Shown here one piece after another: positions 25,350 to 34,754 of a stretch of DNA of 52,442 nt (positions are counted from its first letter, which is position 1; the number at the start of each line of letters is the position of its first letter). This stretch comes from Lentibacillus salicampi (lineage in GTDB: Bacteria > Bacillota > Bacilli > Bacillales > Amphibacillaceae): contig NZ_SRHY01000021.1 in NCBI RefSeq assembly GCF_004565465.1, positions 1-52,442 of the forward strand, read 5' to 3'. The position numbers were made by a program, and so were the translations under genes. The notes under the pieces were generated by a model that was not told where the DNA came from, did not search any database, and saw only the letters and a program-made list of their open reading frames with translations.

Positions 25350-28253
25350 ATGACGAAATGGATCAGACGGTTAAGTTACATGTTCGTGTTCGTTCTTTTC
25401 CTGACAATACCAATGTCAGCCTTTGCGGAAATACCTCTGTCCCAAAAGGACCAGAATTCTGCTGATCCCTTGAATGATGCGGATCGGCAGAAGGTTCAAC
25501 AAACGATCGCACAAATGACCCCTGAAGAAAAAATCGGACAGCTTGTCATGCCATCAACGCATGACAACGATCAGAACATGCCGAATGAAGATACCAAAGA
25601 GCTAATTCAAGACTATAAGGCTGGATCTGTCATTATTTATGGAAATCGTGATGCCAGGACTACAGCTGAATACAATAATCAGCTTCAGGAATGGGCCGAG
25701 GAGACATCTATGGGTATCCCGTTATTTTCAACGGCTGACCTTGAATATGGTGTCAACCAGCATGTGACAGATGCCACCGCATTCCCCCGCCAAATGGGGA
25801 TAGCCGCAACAAGGGATTTAGAGGCTGCCAAAGCTATGGCGAGCGTCGCGGCGGAGGAAATGAAAGCGACTGGCTTTAACTGGAACTATTCTCCACTTGC
25901 TGATGTGAACACCAATCCGAATAACCCAGTAATTGGTGTCAGGTCATTCGGCGAAAACACTGAGCTTGTTTCCGACATGACGGTTGCGCAAGTGGAAGGT
26001 TATCAGGAAAACGGCGTATTATCGACGCCAAAGCACTTTCCGGGTCATGGGGATACGAGTGGAGATTCACATCTCGATCTTCCTGCCGTCACCTATGACC
26101 GGGAAACACTTGAAGAGGTTCATCTTCCGCCATTCCAGGCAGCGATTGATGCCGGAGCAGAATCAATCATGACCTCGCATGTCATCATCGAAGCGATTGA
26201 CCCGGAGCTTCCGGCCACATTGTCAGAAGACGTTCTGACCGGATTGCTTCGTGAAGATATGGGCTTTGATGGTCTGATTGTGACCGATGCCATGTCGATG
26301 CAAGCCATCAAAGACAATTGGGGTGCAGGGGAAGCAGCCGTGATGACCATTCAAGCGGGTGCTGATATTGTCATGGCTACCGGCTCATTGGATGAACAAA
26401 AGGAAACATTTGATACGCTGCTCGCAGCCTATGAATCTGGTGAACTGTCACAGGAGCGTGTTGACGAATCACTCAATCGCATTTTGGCAACAAAAGTGCG
26501 ATACGGACTGTCTAATCATCGTTATGTTGAGCCGGAAGAAGCGACCAATGTCGTGAATACCGAATCCCATAAGGAACTGGCGGAAAGTATGGCACAGGAC
26601 TCGGTGACACTCGTGAAAAATGACGATACACTCCCTTTTGATTCTGAATCCAATGAATCGACGTTGGTTGTTGGTCCAGAGATTTACAACCAAAGTTATT
26701 ACATTGAAGATATCGCAAATGCTGTTCAGGCGAAAACGAACGGCGAAGTTGAACATTATGTAACACCTGAAGATCCTTCTGACAGCGACATTGCTGATGC
26801 TGTTCAGCAGGCTGAACAAGCAGACCGCATTATTGTGCCGACATTTTCAGCAAGTGAACTCCCTGAAGGACAAAGCCAATTGGTTAAAGCTCTTGGCGAA
26901 ACGGAAAAACCGGTCGCGTCGGTTTCTTTAGGCCTTCCATATGACATTAAAGCATACCCTGATGTGGATGCACACATCGCGACGTATGCGATTGAACGAT
27001 GGGGGTCAGCCGTGCCGGTCTCTTGGGAAGCTGCGGTTGATGTCATTTTTGGCGCAAATCCGGGTGGAAAGCTTCCAGTAACCATTGACGGCCACTATGA
27101 ATTTGGCCATGGCAAAAATTACGAAGAAGAAGCGGACCCGCCAGAAAGCGCAGAAGATATCAAGGCGCTTGTTGAGCACTTAGAAGATGAAGGTGCATTT
27201 GCAGGCGAAATGGCACCGCGAGCGTTGAAACGCCACCTGGACGCTGTCAGCCATTATGAAGGACAGGAAATTGAGGAAAAGGTCATTAAGCACATGCAAG
27301 GCTTCAAAGCTTTGCTGGATCATCAGCAAACCAATGAGCTCATTTCTGCTGAGGCTCATAATCTGCTTCAATCACAGGCTGATACACTCATTGAAAAGTG
27401 GGAAGCATTTGCCTTCAATTCAGAGCAGGTGATGGCTGATATTGAGCATTTAAGTGTGGGCATTGGCCCGCGTCCTCCCGGCAGTGACGCCGAACAAGAA
27501 GCTTCTGAGTATATTAAAGGTGAGCTCGACAAGATGGGCTACAGTGCTGCCACACAAACATTTGACATCCCCGGCGGCGAACAGTCACAAAACGTGATGG
27601 CTGTCAAAGAAGCCGAGGGTGTTGAGAATCCTGAGATTGTATATGCTACCGCACATTACGACAGTGTGCCCGGTTCTCCTGGAGCGAATGATAATGGCTC
27701 AGGAACAGCTTCTCTTCTTGAATTGGCAAAAATCATGAAAGGTAAGCCTGCGAACAAAGAAATCCGTTTCGTTTTCTTTGGTGCAGAAGAGGCTGGTCTA
27801 TTGGGTTCTCAATACTATGTCAGTCAGTTATCAGATGACGAGATTGATAGAAGCGCCGCCAATTTCAACTTGGACATGGTTGGAACGGCATGGGAGCCGG
27901 GTTCACAGCTCCATGTTACTACGGTTGATGGTGAATCGAATGCCGTATGGTCGTCTGTTGATTCAGCCGCCGAAAAGTTGGGGCTTGATGATGATCGGCT
28001 GACACTTCACCAATTGGGCAGATCTGACCACGTCTGGTTCCATCAAGAAGGTATCGACGCCGCATTGTTTATCTGGATGGAACCCGGAACCGAACCGGGT
28101 CAAGCAGGTATCGCACCATGGTATCATTCACCGGGAGACACCATTGACCGGGTAAGTCCTGAAAAAATTCAAATGGTTGGCGACCTGATTGATTCCGCTG
28201 TTTCAGATATGGCACTTGAGCAAGAGCAGCAGACAGAAGATATCGCCAGTTAA
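25350..28253 (+). CDS. Secreted three-part enzyme: NagZ-like GH3, FIMAH domain, M28 aminopeptidase
   Basis: This is a 967-residue exported fusion. After a signal peptide (1-26) comes a complete NagZ-like GH3 unit with KHFPGHGDTSGDSH near 225-238 and the nucleophile Asp in VTDAMSM near 313, plus its C-terminal domain. A FIMAH-type domain occupies about 602-685. An M28 zinc aminopeptidase follows (about 690-955), with its metal ligands visible in TAHYDS, NDNGSG, GAEEAG, NLDMVG and WYHSPGD. One chain could thus remove GlcNAc and trim peptides. FIMAH is C-terminal in all other proteins here; the internal position suggests that a peptidase gene was fused behind an ancestral GH3-FIMAH protein. GAGGAGAAGG precedes the ATG. 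Confidence 0.9.
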   Translation: MTKWIRRLSYMFVFVLFLTIPMSAFAEIPLSQKDQNSADPLNDADRQKVQQTIAQMTPEEKIGQLVMPSTHDNDQNMPNEDTKELIQDYKAGSVIIYGNRDARTTAEYNNQLQEWAEETSMGIPLFSTADLEYGVNQHVTDATAFPRQMGIAATRDLEAAKAMASVAAEEMKATGFNWNYSPLADVNTNPNNPVIGVRSFGENTELVSDMTVAQVEGYQENGVLSTPKHFPGHGDTSGDSHLDLPAVTYDRETLEEVHLPPFQAAIDAGAESIMTSHVIIEAIDPELPATLSEDVLTGLLREDMGFDGLIVTDAMSMQAIKDNWGAGEAAVMTIQAGADIVMATGSLDEQKETFDTLLAAYESGELSQERVDESLNRILATKVRYGLSNHRYVEPEEATNVVNTESHKELAESMAQDSVTLVKNDDTLPFDSESNESTLVVGPEIYNQSYYIEDIANAVQAKTNGEVEHYVTPEDPSDSDIADAVQQAEQADRIIVPTFSASELPEGQSQLVKALGETEKPVASVSLGLPYDIKAYPDVDAHIATYAIERWGSAVPVSWEAAVDVIFGANPGGKLPVTIDGHYEFGHGKNYEEEADPPESAEDIKALVEHLEDEGAFAGEMAPRALKRHLDAVSHYEGQEIEEKVIKHMQGFKALLDHQQTNELISAEAHNLLQSQADTLIEKWEAFAFNSEQVMADIEHLSVGIGPRPPGSDAEQEASEYIKGELDKMGYSAATQTFDIPGGEQSQNVMAVKEAEGVENPEIVYATAHYDSVPGSPGANDNGSGTASLLELAKIMKGKPANKEIRFVFFGAEEAGLLGSQYYVSQLSDDEIDRSAANFNLDMVGTAWEPGSQLHVTTVDGESNAVWSSVDSAAEKLGLDDDRLTLHQLGRSDHVWFHQEGIDAALFIWMEPGTEPGQAGIAPWYHSPGDTIDRVSPEKIQMVGDLIDSAVSDMALEQEQQTEDIAS

Positions 28254-28264
28254 TGTAAAACACG

Positions 28265-28311
28265 CAGCCGTTCTTATGGATTGGAATAACCGCAAGAGCG
28301 GCTGTTTCTTT
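28265..28311 (+). terminator. Terminator after the GH3-M28 gene
   Basis: CAGCCGTTCTT and AAGAGCGGCTG form an 11-bp stem with one G-T pair, followed by TTTCTTT. Confidence 0.8.
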
Positions 28312-28390
28312 ACCGTAAAAATGACAGATTAATAGATTTTAATCTACAATGCGCAACCATACCCAACTTGAGAGAGAAAGGAGAAAACTC

Positions 28391-30922
28391 ATGTACGCCA
28401 TAAGAAAACAATTTCTGTATACAATATTATTTGCATTCATGCTCGCTGTCTCAGCTATGATGCCTGCAGCAGGAACCGTTCAGGCAGAAGAGACACCTTA
28501 CAATCCGGTTCCATATGAAGATATTTACCCTATCCTTGAACAACATGAGGAACAAAGTGATCGTGTATCACTTGAGGTCATTGGCCAATCGGCGCTGGGA
28601 CATGACCTGTACAGTGTTGTCATTTCCGAGCCGGGAGACGACCTTGAACAAATTAAAGCAATGCGTGAAGAGATGGAAGACAATCCGGTAGAGGCCAAAG
28701 AATTTATTGAAGACAATCCTGACTTTAAAGTGCCGTTTATGGTGAACGGCTCCATCCACGGGGATGAATATCCCGGTACGGATGCTGTATTGCAGCTGAT
28801 TGACCGGTTTGCCTATGACACTGATGACACAACGGAGCAAATTCTCGATAACAATATACTGATTTTCAATGTTGTCAATAACCCTGATGGCCGTATTTTA
28901 GGAACAAGGGCAAACGGGGAAGGGTTTGATCTCAACCGGGACCACGTCACACTGGCACAACCGGAATCGGCTGTCAATGTTGATTTGATTACTGAATGGA
29001 ATCCGATGGTTTTTCTTGATTTGCATGGTTTCGTGATGCGGTCGGAGGAACAACTTGGCCTGATCGAACCGACGACCGGACCGCACAACCCAAATTATGA
29101 ACATAACCTGTATCTTGATTACGCCCTTGATCAGGCTGAAGCGATGGAAGAAGAAATCGTTTCAAATAGACAAGATTATGAAACTGAACTGTATCAAAAT
29201 ATGGAAGGTACGCATATTCCGTATCGTGACACCGAGGATGGCTGGGATGATTACCCGCCGATCTTCACACCAATGTATGCGATGTATCATGGTGCATATG
29301 GTCACACACTGGAAACACCGACAAACAGTATGGATGGTGTCAAGTGGCACTATGATTCCGTGATGGGCGCGCTGGAATTTGCATCGGACAACAAAATCGA
29401 GATGACCGAAAATCAGCTGGAAATCTTCAGGCGCGGAATCCAATTTGATCATCCCGAACATGAAGATGGATTTTTCCCGAAAGCATATGTGCTCCCAGTT
29501 GATGAAACAGATCCTACTGCAACCGAAAAGGCTGTTAACAATCTTCTCAGACATGATGTCGAAGTAGAAAAAGCAGAAGCGCCATTTACGGTTGGCGGCG
29601 AACAATATGATGAAGGGACATATTTTGTTCCAATGGATCAGCCCAAAGCCGGCTTAGCGAATACGCTGCTGTGGGACGGCAAGGATATCAGCGATCAGGC
29701 AAGTGCCATGTATGATATTTCAGCATGGAATTTGCCGGAGCTATGGGGATTTGCTGCCATCCCGGCTGATTCGTTTATTGAGGTCCAGGCCGAGGATGCC
29801 GAACCGCTCGATATAGAAGGCGAATTGACCGGAGAAGGCCCGTATGAAATAACGAACAGTTCGGTTGCTGCTGTGGCACTGGTTAACGAACTGATTCAGA
29901 ACGATTTTTCAGTTTATAAAGGTGAAAACGGCCATTACTATGTGGAAAGCAGCAACGGAGATGTTTTGCAACAGGCTGTTGAAGAATCCGGCATTACTGT
30001 GAAAACTGCCCCAATACCTGAAGATGCAGCCGAGCTTGATCATGTCGATGTCGCTGTATTGAAAGATGGTGGTCAGCACGGCGTTAGGACAGCTCTTGAG
30101 CAGCTTGGGTTTGAGGTGGACGAGATCGAACCACAGGCGATTTCGGATAATGGTCTTAATAGTTACGATGTCCTGGTAGCAGACGGTCCCGGCATCGATG
30201 ACAATGATGCATACAAACAAAACATCTATAAATTTATAGATGACGGCGGGAAATACATTGCGATTGGTGCGGGGGCATCCAACAGAGCGGCTGAGCTTGG
30301 GTTAACGGATGCCAGCATTAATACCGGCACACGGAACAGTAATGGCGTCGTCAATGTGAACTACAACGATACATCATTAGCTGCCGGATACGCTGAAAAG
30401 GATATCGGCTTTGTCTACAATCCTGTCTGGTATACGGATATCGAAAATGATAGAGTCGCAGCGTCTTTTGCCGACGAGGACTTTTTTAAAGCCGGTTTTT
30501 GGAAAAACGCTGATGTAGCACAGGGTCAGCCTGTCATCTTGAAAGGCATCCATCAAAATGTCACACTGCTGGGATTGGAAGCGGGATTTAGAGCCCACCC
30601 GAAATACTTGTACAGACTGCTTTCCAATGCGATTTATCCGGATGAGGAAACGATTCTGACGACTGCCGCCGGTATGAAAGAACGGGTTGAACGCTATGAA
30701 AATGACGGGGAGTTTGCGGATGCAAATGCCGCCCGCGCATTAAGTGTCCATTTGACAGCACTCAGCCATTATGCACAACAGGAAGCAGCGGAAAAAGTCA
30801 TCAAACATACTGAAGGGTTTAAAAATTTGCTCACCCACCATCAGGAAAATAATTTGATTTCTGAAAAAGCATTTAACATTCTCACTAACGATGCAGATGC
30901 TTTGCTGGAAAAGTGGCAGTAG
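28391..30922 (+). CDS. Secreted M14 zinc carboxypeptidase with amidotransferase-like and FIMAH domains
   Basis: This is an 843-residue exported protein. A signal peptide ends near residue 35. The M14 domain (about 40-350) shows the zinc motif in NGSIHGDEYPG, with the third ligand in LDLHGF, and the substrate-recognition stretches NNPDGR and DLNRDH. A middle part (about 540-740) resembles a class I amidotransferase-like fold (DVAVLKDGG, YDVLVADGPG) without an obvious catalytic Cys. A FIMAH-type domain covers about 760-843. M14 enzymes include cell-wall gamma-D-Glu-diaminopimelate peptidases. The start at 28391 follows GAAAGGAG; the in-frame extension upstream has no site. Confidence 0.88.
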   Translation: MYAIRKQFLYTILFAFMLAVSAMMPAAGTVQAEETPYNPVPYEDIYPILEQHEEQSDRVSLEVIGQSALGHDLYSVVISEPGDDLEQIKAMREEMEDNPVEAKEFIEDNPDFKVPFMVNGSIHGDEYPGTDAVLQLIDRFAYDTDDTTEQILDNNILIFNVVNNPDGRILGTRANGEGFDLNRDHVTLAQPESAVNVDLITEWNPMVFLDLHGFVMRSEEQLGLIEPTTGPHNPNYEHNLYLDYALDQAEAMEEEIVSNRQDYETELYQNMEGTHIPYRDTEDGWDDYPPIFTPMYAMYHGAYGHTLETPTNSMDGVKWHYDSVMGALEFASDNKIEMTENQLEIFRRGIQFDHPEHEDGFFPKAYVLPVDETDPTATEKAVNNLLRHDVEVEKAEAPFTVGGEQYDEGTYFVPMDQPKAGLANTLLWDGKDISDQASAMYDISAWNLPELWGFAAIPADSFIEVQAEDAEPLDIEGELTGEGPYEITNSSVAAVALVNELIQNDFSVYKGENGHYYVESSNGDVLQQAVEESGITVKTAPIPEDAAELDHVDVAVLKDGGQHGVRTALEQLGFEVDEIEPQAISDNGLNSYDVLVADGPGIDDNDAYKQNIYKFIDDGGKYIAIGAGASNRAAELGLTDASINTGTRNSNGVVNVNYNDTSLAAGYAEKDIGFVYNPVWYTDIENDRVAASFADEDFFKAGFWKNADVAQGQPVILKGIHQNVTLLGLEAGFRAHPKYLYRLLSNAIYPDEETILTTAAGMKERVERYENDGEFADANAARALSVHLTALSHYAQQEAAEKVIKHTEGFKNLLTHHQENNLISEKAFNILTNDADALLEKWQ

Positions 30923-31112
30923 TTTTCCAAATTAATAGTGATTGCACCCAGAAATGCGAGTTCAAAACGGAGGATGAAAAGGACCGAGAATTTCGAGGCA
31001 GCGCAGCTTTGAGCAGCGGAATGTATGCATTTAGATACATGAGCGGCGGAAAAGCAAGCTAACGAAGAAATTCGATGTGTCATTTTCACCGGACTTTTTG
31101 AACAACCTCAAG
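30923..31112. other. Gene-free region with dispersed intergenic repeat
   Basis: No gene is visible. It contains the hairpin ATGTAT-GCATTTAG-ATACAT (31021-31040), and a segment (31076-31110) that matches 23641-23673. It separates the M14 gene from the gamma-glutamyltransferase gene. Confidence 0.5.
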
Positions 31113-31160
31113 AAAAGCCTGATTTGCGGCGGGACAACCGCCCGCTGCAAGGGCTTTTTT
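31113..31160 (+). terminator. Terminator-like compound hairpin upstream of ggt
   Basis: AAAAGCC..TTGC..GGG pairs with CCC..GCAA..GGGCTTTTTT around a GC-rich centre, ending in six T residues. It probably ends the M14 transcript. Confidence 0.65.
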
Positions 31161-31225
31161 CTATAAAAAAGGAGGTTGATAGATTTCATGGCCGCAAGAT
31201 ATAAACAACACTACAGAAAGGGGAA

Positions 31226-33259
31226 ATGAGCGTGAAACACAACAGATTTACATGGTTGTCGATTGTCATGTCGCTGCTGCTTCTGCTTCATGTCTTTATG
31301 CCGACCAGCTTAACTGCCAGCGCACAGGGCATAAAGGATGAGCAGACGGCAGAAGGCGATTATGGGATGGTTGTAACCGCACATCCATTGGCATCTGAAG
31401 TTGGGGCAGACGTGTTAAAAAATGGAGGCAATGCGATTGATGCGGCTGTCGCCATTCAGTTTGCCCTGAATGTCAATGAACCCATGATGTCCGGTATCGG
31501 CGGCGGTGGTTTTCTGATGTATTATGACGCCGATACGGAAGATGTGTCGGTCGTGAACAGCAGGGAGCGCGCCCCGGCTGGTGCTACACCTGATATGTTT
31601 CTGGAAGAAGACGGTGATCCCATGCCGTTTCAGGAACGGGTCCGCAGCGGAAAGTCTGTTGGTGTGCCGGGTACGCTGAAAGGGCTTGAAACCGCTCTTG
31701 ATCAATGGGGAACAAAATCAATGGCGGAACTGCTGGAACCGTCCATCGAAATGGCTGAAGAAGGCGTCAAAGTGAATTGGGTACTTGCCAACGCCATAGC
31801 CAGCAATGAAGAAAAATTGTCCAATACAGCGGCAAAAGAGGTTTTCCTGCCTGATGGCGACCCGCTTGAAGAAGGCGAGCTGCTCGTCCAGGAAGATTTG
31901 GCTAAGACGTTCAGGCTGATTGCCGAAAAGGGTACGGATGCTTTCTACAATGGTGAAATCGGCGAAGCGCTTGCCGAAGAAGTTGGGAAGCGGGACAGCA
32001 GTATGACACCTGAAGACCTGAGCAATTATGATGTAACACATGAGGAACCGGTATGGGGCGATTACAAGGGATATGATATTGCATCGATGGCCCCGCCAAG
32101 TTCAGGCGGCCTGACCATGCTGCAAATGCTCGACATGTTTGAAGAGTTGGACCTGACACAATATGATGTTCAATCAGCTGAAAAATACCACCATATGGCT
32201 GAAGTAATGCATCTGGCCTATGCAGACAGGGGCGCTTATATGGGCGATCCGGAATTTGTGGATGTTCCTGCTGAAGGACTGCTCCACCCGGACTATATTG
32301 AAGAAAGGGTTGGATTAATTAATCCTGAGCAGGCAAATGACAACGTTCAGCCTGGGAACCCGTGGGACTACCAGGAAGGCGAGCCTTCTGAAATAAGTGA
32401 AAAAGTTAACGACAAAACAGACGGTGAAACAACGCATTTTACCGTTGCAGACAGTGAAGGCAATCTTGTGTCATACACCACAACAATTGAACAAGTATTT
32501 GGATCAGGGATCATGGTGCCGGGCTATGGCGTTATGCTGAACAATGAACTCACGGACTTTGATGCTGTTCCCGGCGGCGCCAACCAAGTTGAGCCGAACA
32601 AACGGCCATTAAGCAGCATGACCCCGACAATTGTTTTACAGGAAGGCAAACCGTTTATGACAGTCGGCTCCCCGGGCGGCACAACCATTATCACGTCCGT
32701 ATTGCAAACCATTGTCAATGTGATCGGATACGATATGGAACTTAAGGATGCCATTGAAGAACCAAGGATCTATAGTAACGACTATCCAGGTATCCGCTGG
32801 GAGTCCGGCATCCCTTCAGATGTACGGGCACAGCTGGAAGCAATGGGGCATGAATGGGAGTCATCACCTGGCGAAATCGGCAACGTCAACAGTTTAATGA
32901 TTAATTCAGAAAGCGGAACGTATTTTGGCGCCGCTGATTCAACCAGAGAAGGCAAAGCAATCGGTATTTCAGCCGATGATTTGCCGCCGGATGAATCAAC
33001 AGTTGGGTATCTGCAATATCTTGTCGATGAGTTGGCTAATGACGGTGAATTTAATGATAAAAGTGCGGCGCGGCAAGCTGACATTCACTTGGAGGCGCTT
33101 GTTCATTATGAAAGTACAGGAGCCGTGGACAAAGCGGTGAAGCATTTGAATGGGTTTAAGACCTTGCTTGATTATCAGTGGGATAGTGGTTTGATTTCAG
33201 AGGAGGCTTATGACGAGTTGATAGCAGCATCCGATAATCTACTGGATGAATGGGAGTAG
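31226..33259 (+). CDS. Secreted gamma-glutamyltransferase with FIMAH domain
   Basis: This is a 677-residue exported member of the GGT family, which hydrolyses or transfers gamma-glutamyl groups and matures by self-cleavage. A signal peptide covers about residues 1-33. The large-subunit part shows GGNAIDAA and SGIGGGGF; the self-cleavage and catalytic Thr is residue 402 in ETTHFTV, followed by small-subunit motifs MLNNELTDF and GSPGG. A FIMAH-type domain follows (about 595-677), of the same sub-type as in the S15 peptidase. Substrates could be glutathione, poly-gamma-glutamate or gamma-D-Glu peptides from cell wall. The ATG lies just after AAAGGGG; a GTG two codons later is an alternative. Confidence 0.92.
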   Translation: MSVKHNRFTWLSIVMSLLLLLHVFMPTSLTASAQGIKDEQTAEGDYGMVVTAHPLASEVGADVLKNGGNAIDAAVAIQFALNVNEPMMSGIGGGGFLMYYDADTEDVSVVNSRERAPAGATPDMFLEEDGDPMPFQERVRSGKSVGVPGTLKGLETALDQWGTKSMAELLEPSIEMAEEGVKVNWVLANAIASNEEKLSNTAAKEVFLPDGDPLEEGELLVQEDLAKTFRLIAEKGTDAFYNGEIGEALAEEVGKRDSSMTPEDLSNYDVTHEEPVWGDYKGYDIASMAPPSSGGLTMLQMLDMFEELDLTQYDVQSAEKYHHMAEVMHLAYADRGAYMGDPEFVDVPAEGLLHPDYIEERVGLINPEQANDNVQPGNPWDYQEGEPSEISEKVNDKTDGETTHFTVADSEGNLVSYTTTIEQVFGSGIMVPGYGVMLNNELTDFDAVPGGANQVEPNKRPLSSMTPTIVLQEGKPFMTVGSPGGTTIITSVLQTIVNVIGYDMELKDAIEEPRIYSNDYPGIRWESGIPSDVRAQLEAMGHEWESSPGEIGNVNSLMINSESGTYFGAADSTREGKAIGISADDLPPDESTVGYLQYLVDELANDGEFNDKSAARQADIHLEALVHYESTGAVDKAVKHLNGFKTLLDYQWDSGLISEEAYDELIAASDNLLDEWE

Positions 33260-33300
33260 ATTTTGAGGTTGAGTAGAATTCAAGGAATAAGGAGGCTATT

Positions 33301-34704
33301 ATGGATAAAAATTTATGGCAAAAGGTCCTGCCTTTTGCGGCGACTTTATTGATGTTGTTGACCATAAGCCCGCTTACTGGCTTGGCAAGTCAAGATGGGG
33401 AGAGTGCGGATGATAGTTTTATGTCCTATGAGGAACTGGTTGAAAATCTATACCAAATTGAGGCAGAAAGTTCAGGCAAAGTGGAAGTCAGCGTCATAGG
33501 ACAATCGCGCCAGGAACGTGAAGTTTATGCCGCCCGTGTCGGGACGGGAGATGAAGTGCTGCTGATTAATGGAAACATACACGGAAACGAGAAAAGTGGC
33601 CCTGAGGCTTTAATGCAGATGCTAAGGACTTTGGGTACTAGTGACAGTTCTTTAGTCCAAGAAGTGCGGGAAGGTGTTACGATAGTTGCGGTTCCGCGTC
33701 TTAACGTTGACGGTGCCGAGATAACTCAACGGCAAAACATCTTCCCATGGGATGACGTCATGGCTGCTTACCCAAATCTCGAAGGCTCTGAACCCGCCTG
33801 GTACTATAGTGAACGAAACGGTGGCTTTGACATCAACCGGGACTTCAATCCTGATTTAAGTTACGAACCAGTTCTGGAAGACCTGCCCGGAACAGGTGCT
33901 GATCCAGGGTTTTTCTTGACAAATGAATCACGCATGCTCAGGGAATTGTACCTGGATTTAAGGGCTGAGTTTGGTAAGGTTGAAGCATTTGTAGATCTTC
34001 ACCACATGGGAACCCCTGAACTCAATGAAACTGGTGAGGATGTTACTGTAGCGATAGACTACCCTCCGTTAGGACCGGAAGACAGCTCGAAGTATGATGA
34101 ATGGTCGGAATTGGATCAAGACGCGTCCCGGCGTTATGCATTGGCTGCTGCGCTTGGCGTAAAAGAATTCTCGGATAATGAAGAACCTGGTGTAGCCCGC
34201 TATTTACATCCGGAAGAGCGTGATTTGCCTGGTCAGGCGAGATCTTCTTTTGCTTTAAATGGAACCGCAACTGTCTTGTTTGAAATGCCTGGACAGCAAC
34301 CGGAATATGGTTATGATCAGGAATTGATAGACCGTGTGGAGAACGGACTCTGGGGTATCGTTACCCGTATGGCGAATAACTCTATTGATAACCTTAACGG
34401 CAATGATTTCTTGAAACTGCCTAAGTATTGGACTTCAAATGTATCGGATATGGAAACGCTAGTTGAGCGTTTTGCAACAGAAGGTGAATTTGAGGGTGAC
34501 AAAGCTGTTCATTCCTTAACAATGCATTTGAACGCGATAAGTCATTATGCGCAAGAAAAAGAAGCTGACAAAGTGGTGAAGCATACGCACAGTTTTAAAT
34601 CGCTGCTCGATCATCAGAAAGAAGAAGAATTGATTTCGGAAAAGGCGTATGACAGACTTACAGATGATGCTGACTATTTAATTGGAAAGTGGCAGGCGTA
34701 TTAA
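33301..34704 (+). CDS. Secreted M14 zinc carboxypeptidase with FIMAH domain
   Basis: This is a 467-residue exported M14-family peptidase, 41 bases downstream of ggt and probably co-transcribed. A signal peptide ends near residue 30. Zinc ligands are visible in NGNIHGNEKSG (about 97-107) and VDLHHMG (about 233), with FDINRDFNPD near 180 as the substrate-binding Asn-Arg region and a probable catalytic Glu in TVLFEMPGQ near 325. A FIMAH-type domain occupies about 383-465. It is much shorter than the first M14 protein and lacks the amidotransferase-like part. ATAAGGAGG precedes the ATG. It ends the FIMAH region. Confidence 0.88.
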   Translation: MDKNLWQKVLPFAATLLMLLTISPLTGLASQDGESADDSFMSYEELVENLYQIEAESSGKVEVSVIGQSRQEREVYAARVGTGDEVLLINGNIHGNEKSGPEALMQMLRTLGTSDSSLVQEVREGVTIVAVPRLNVDGAEITQRQNIFPWDDVMAAYPNLEGSEPAWYYSERNGGFDINRDFNPDLSYEPVLEDLPGTGADPGFFLTNESRMLRELYLDLRAEFGKVEAFVDLHHMGTPELNETGEDVTVAIDYPPLGPEDSSKYDEWSELDQDASRRYALAAALGVKEFSDNEEPGVARYLHPEERDLPGQARSSFALNGTATVLFEMPGQQPEYGYDQELIDRVENGLWGIVTRMANNSIDNLNGNDFLKLPKYWTSNVSDMETLVERFATEGEFEGDKAVHSLTMHLNAISHYAQEKEADKVVKHTHSFKSLLDHQKEEELISEKAYDRLTDDADYLIGKWQAY

Positions 34705-34715
34705 GAAAAAAGCTC

Positions 34716-34754
34716 AAAAACAGTCCCGTTTTGTAGAGGCGGGGCTGTTTTTTT
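34716..34754 (+). terminator. Rho-independent terminator after the M14 gene
   Basis: AAAAACAGTCCCG and CGGGGCTGTTTTT form a strong stem with one mismatch and a following T7 run. Array F starts immediately after it. Confidence 0.88.
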
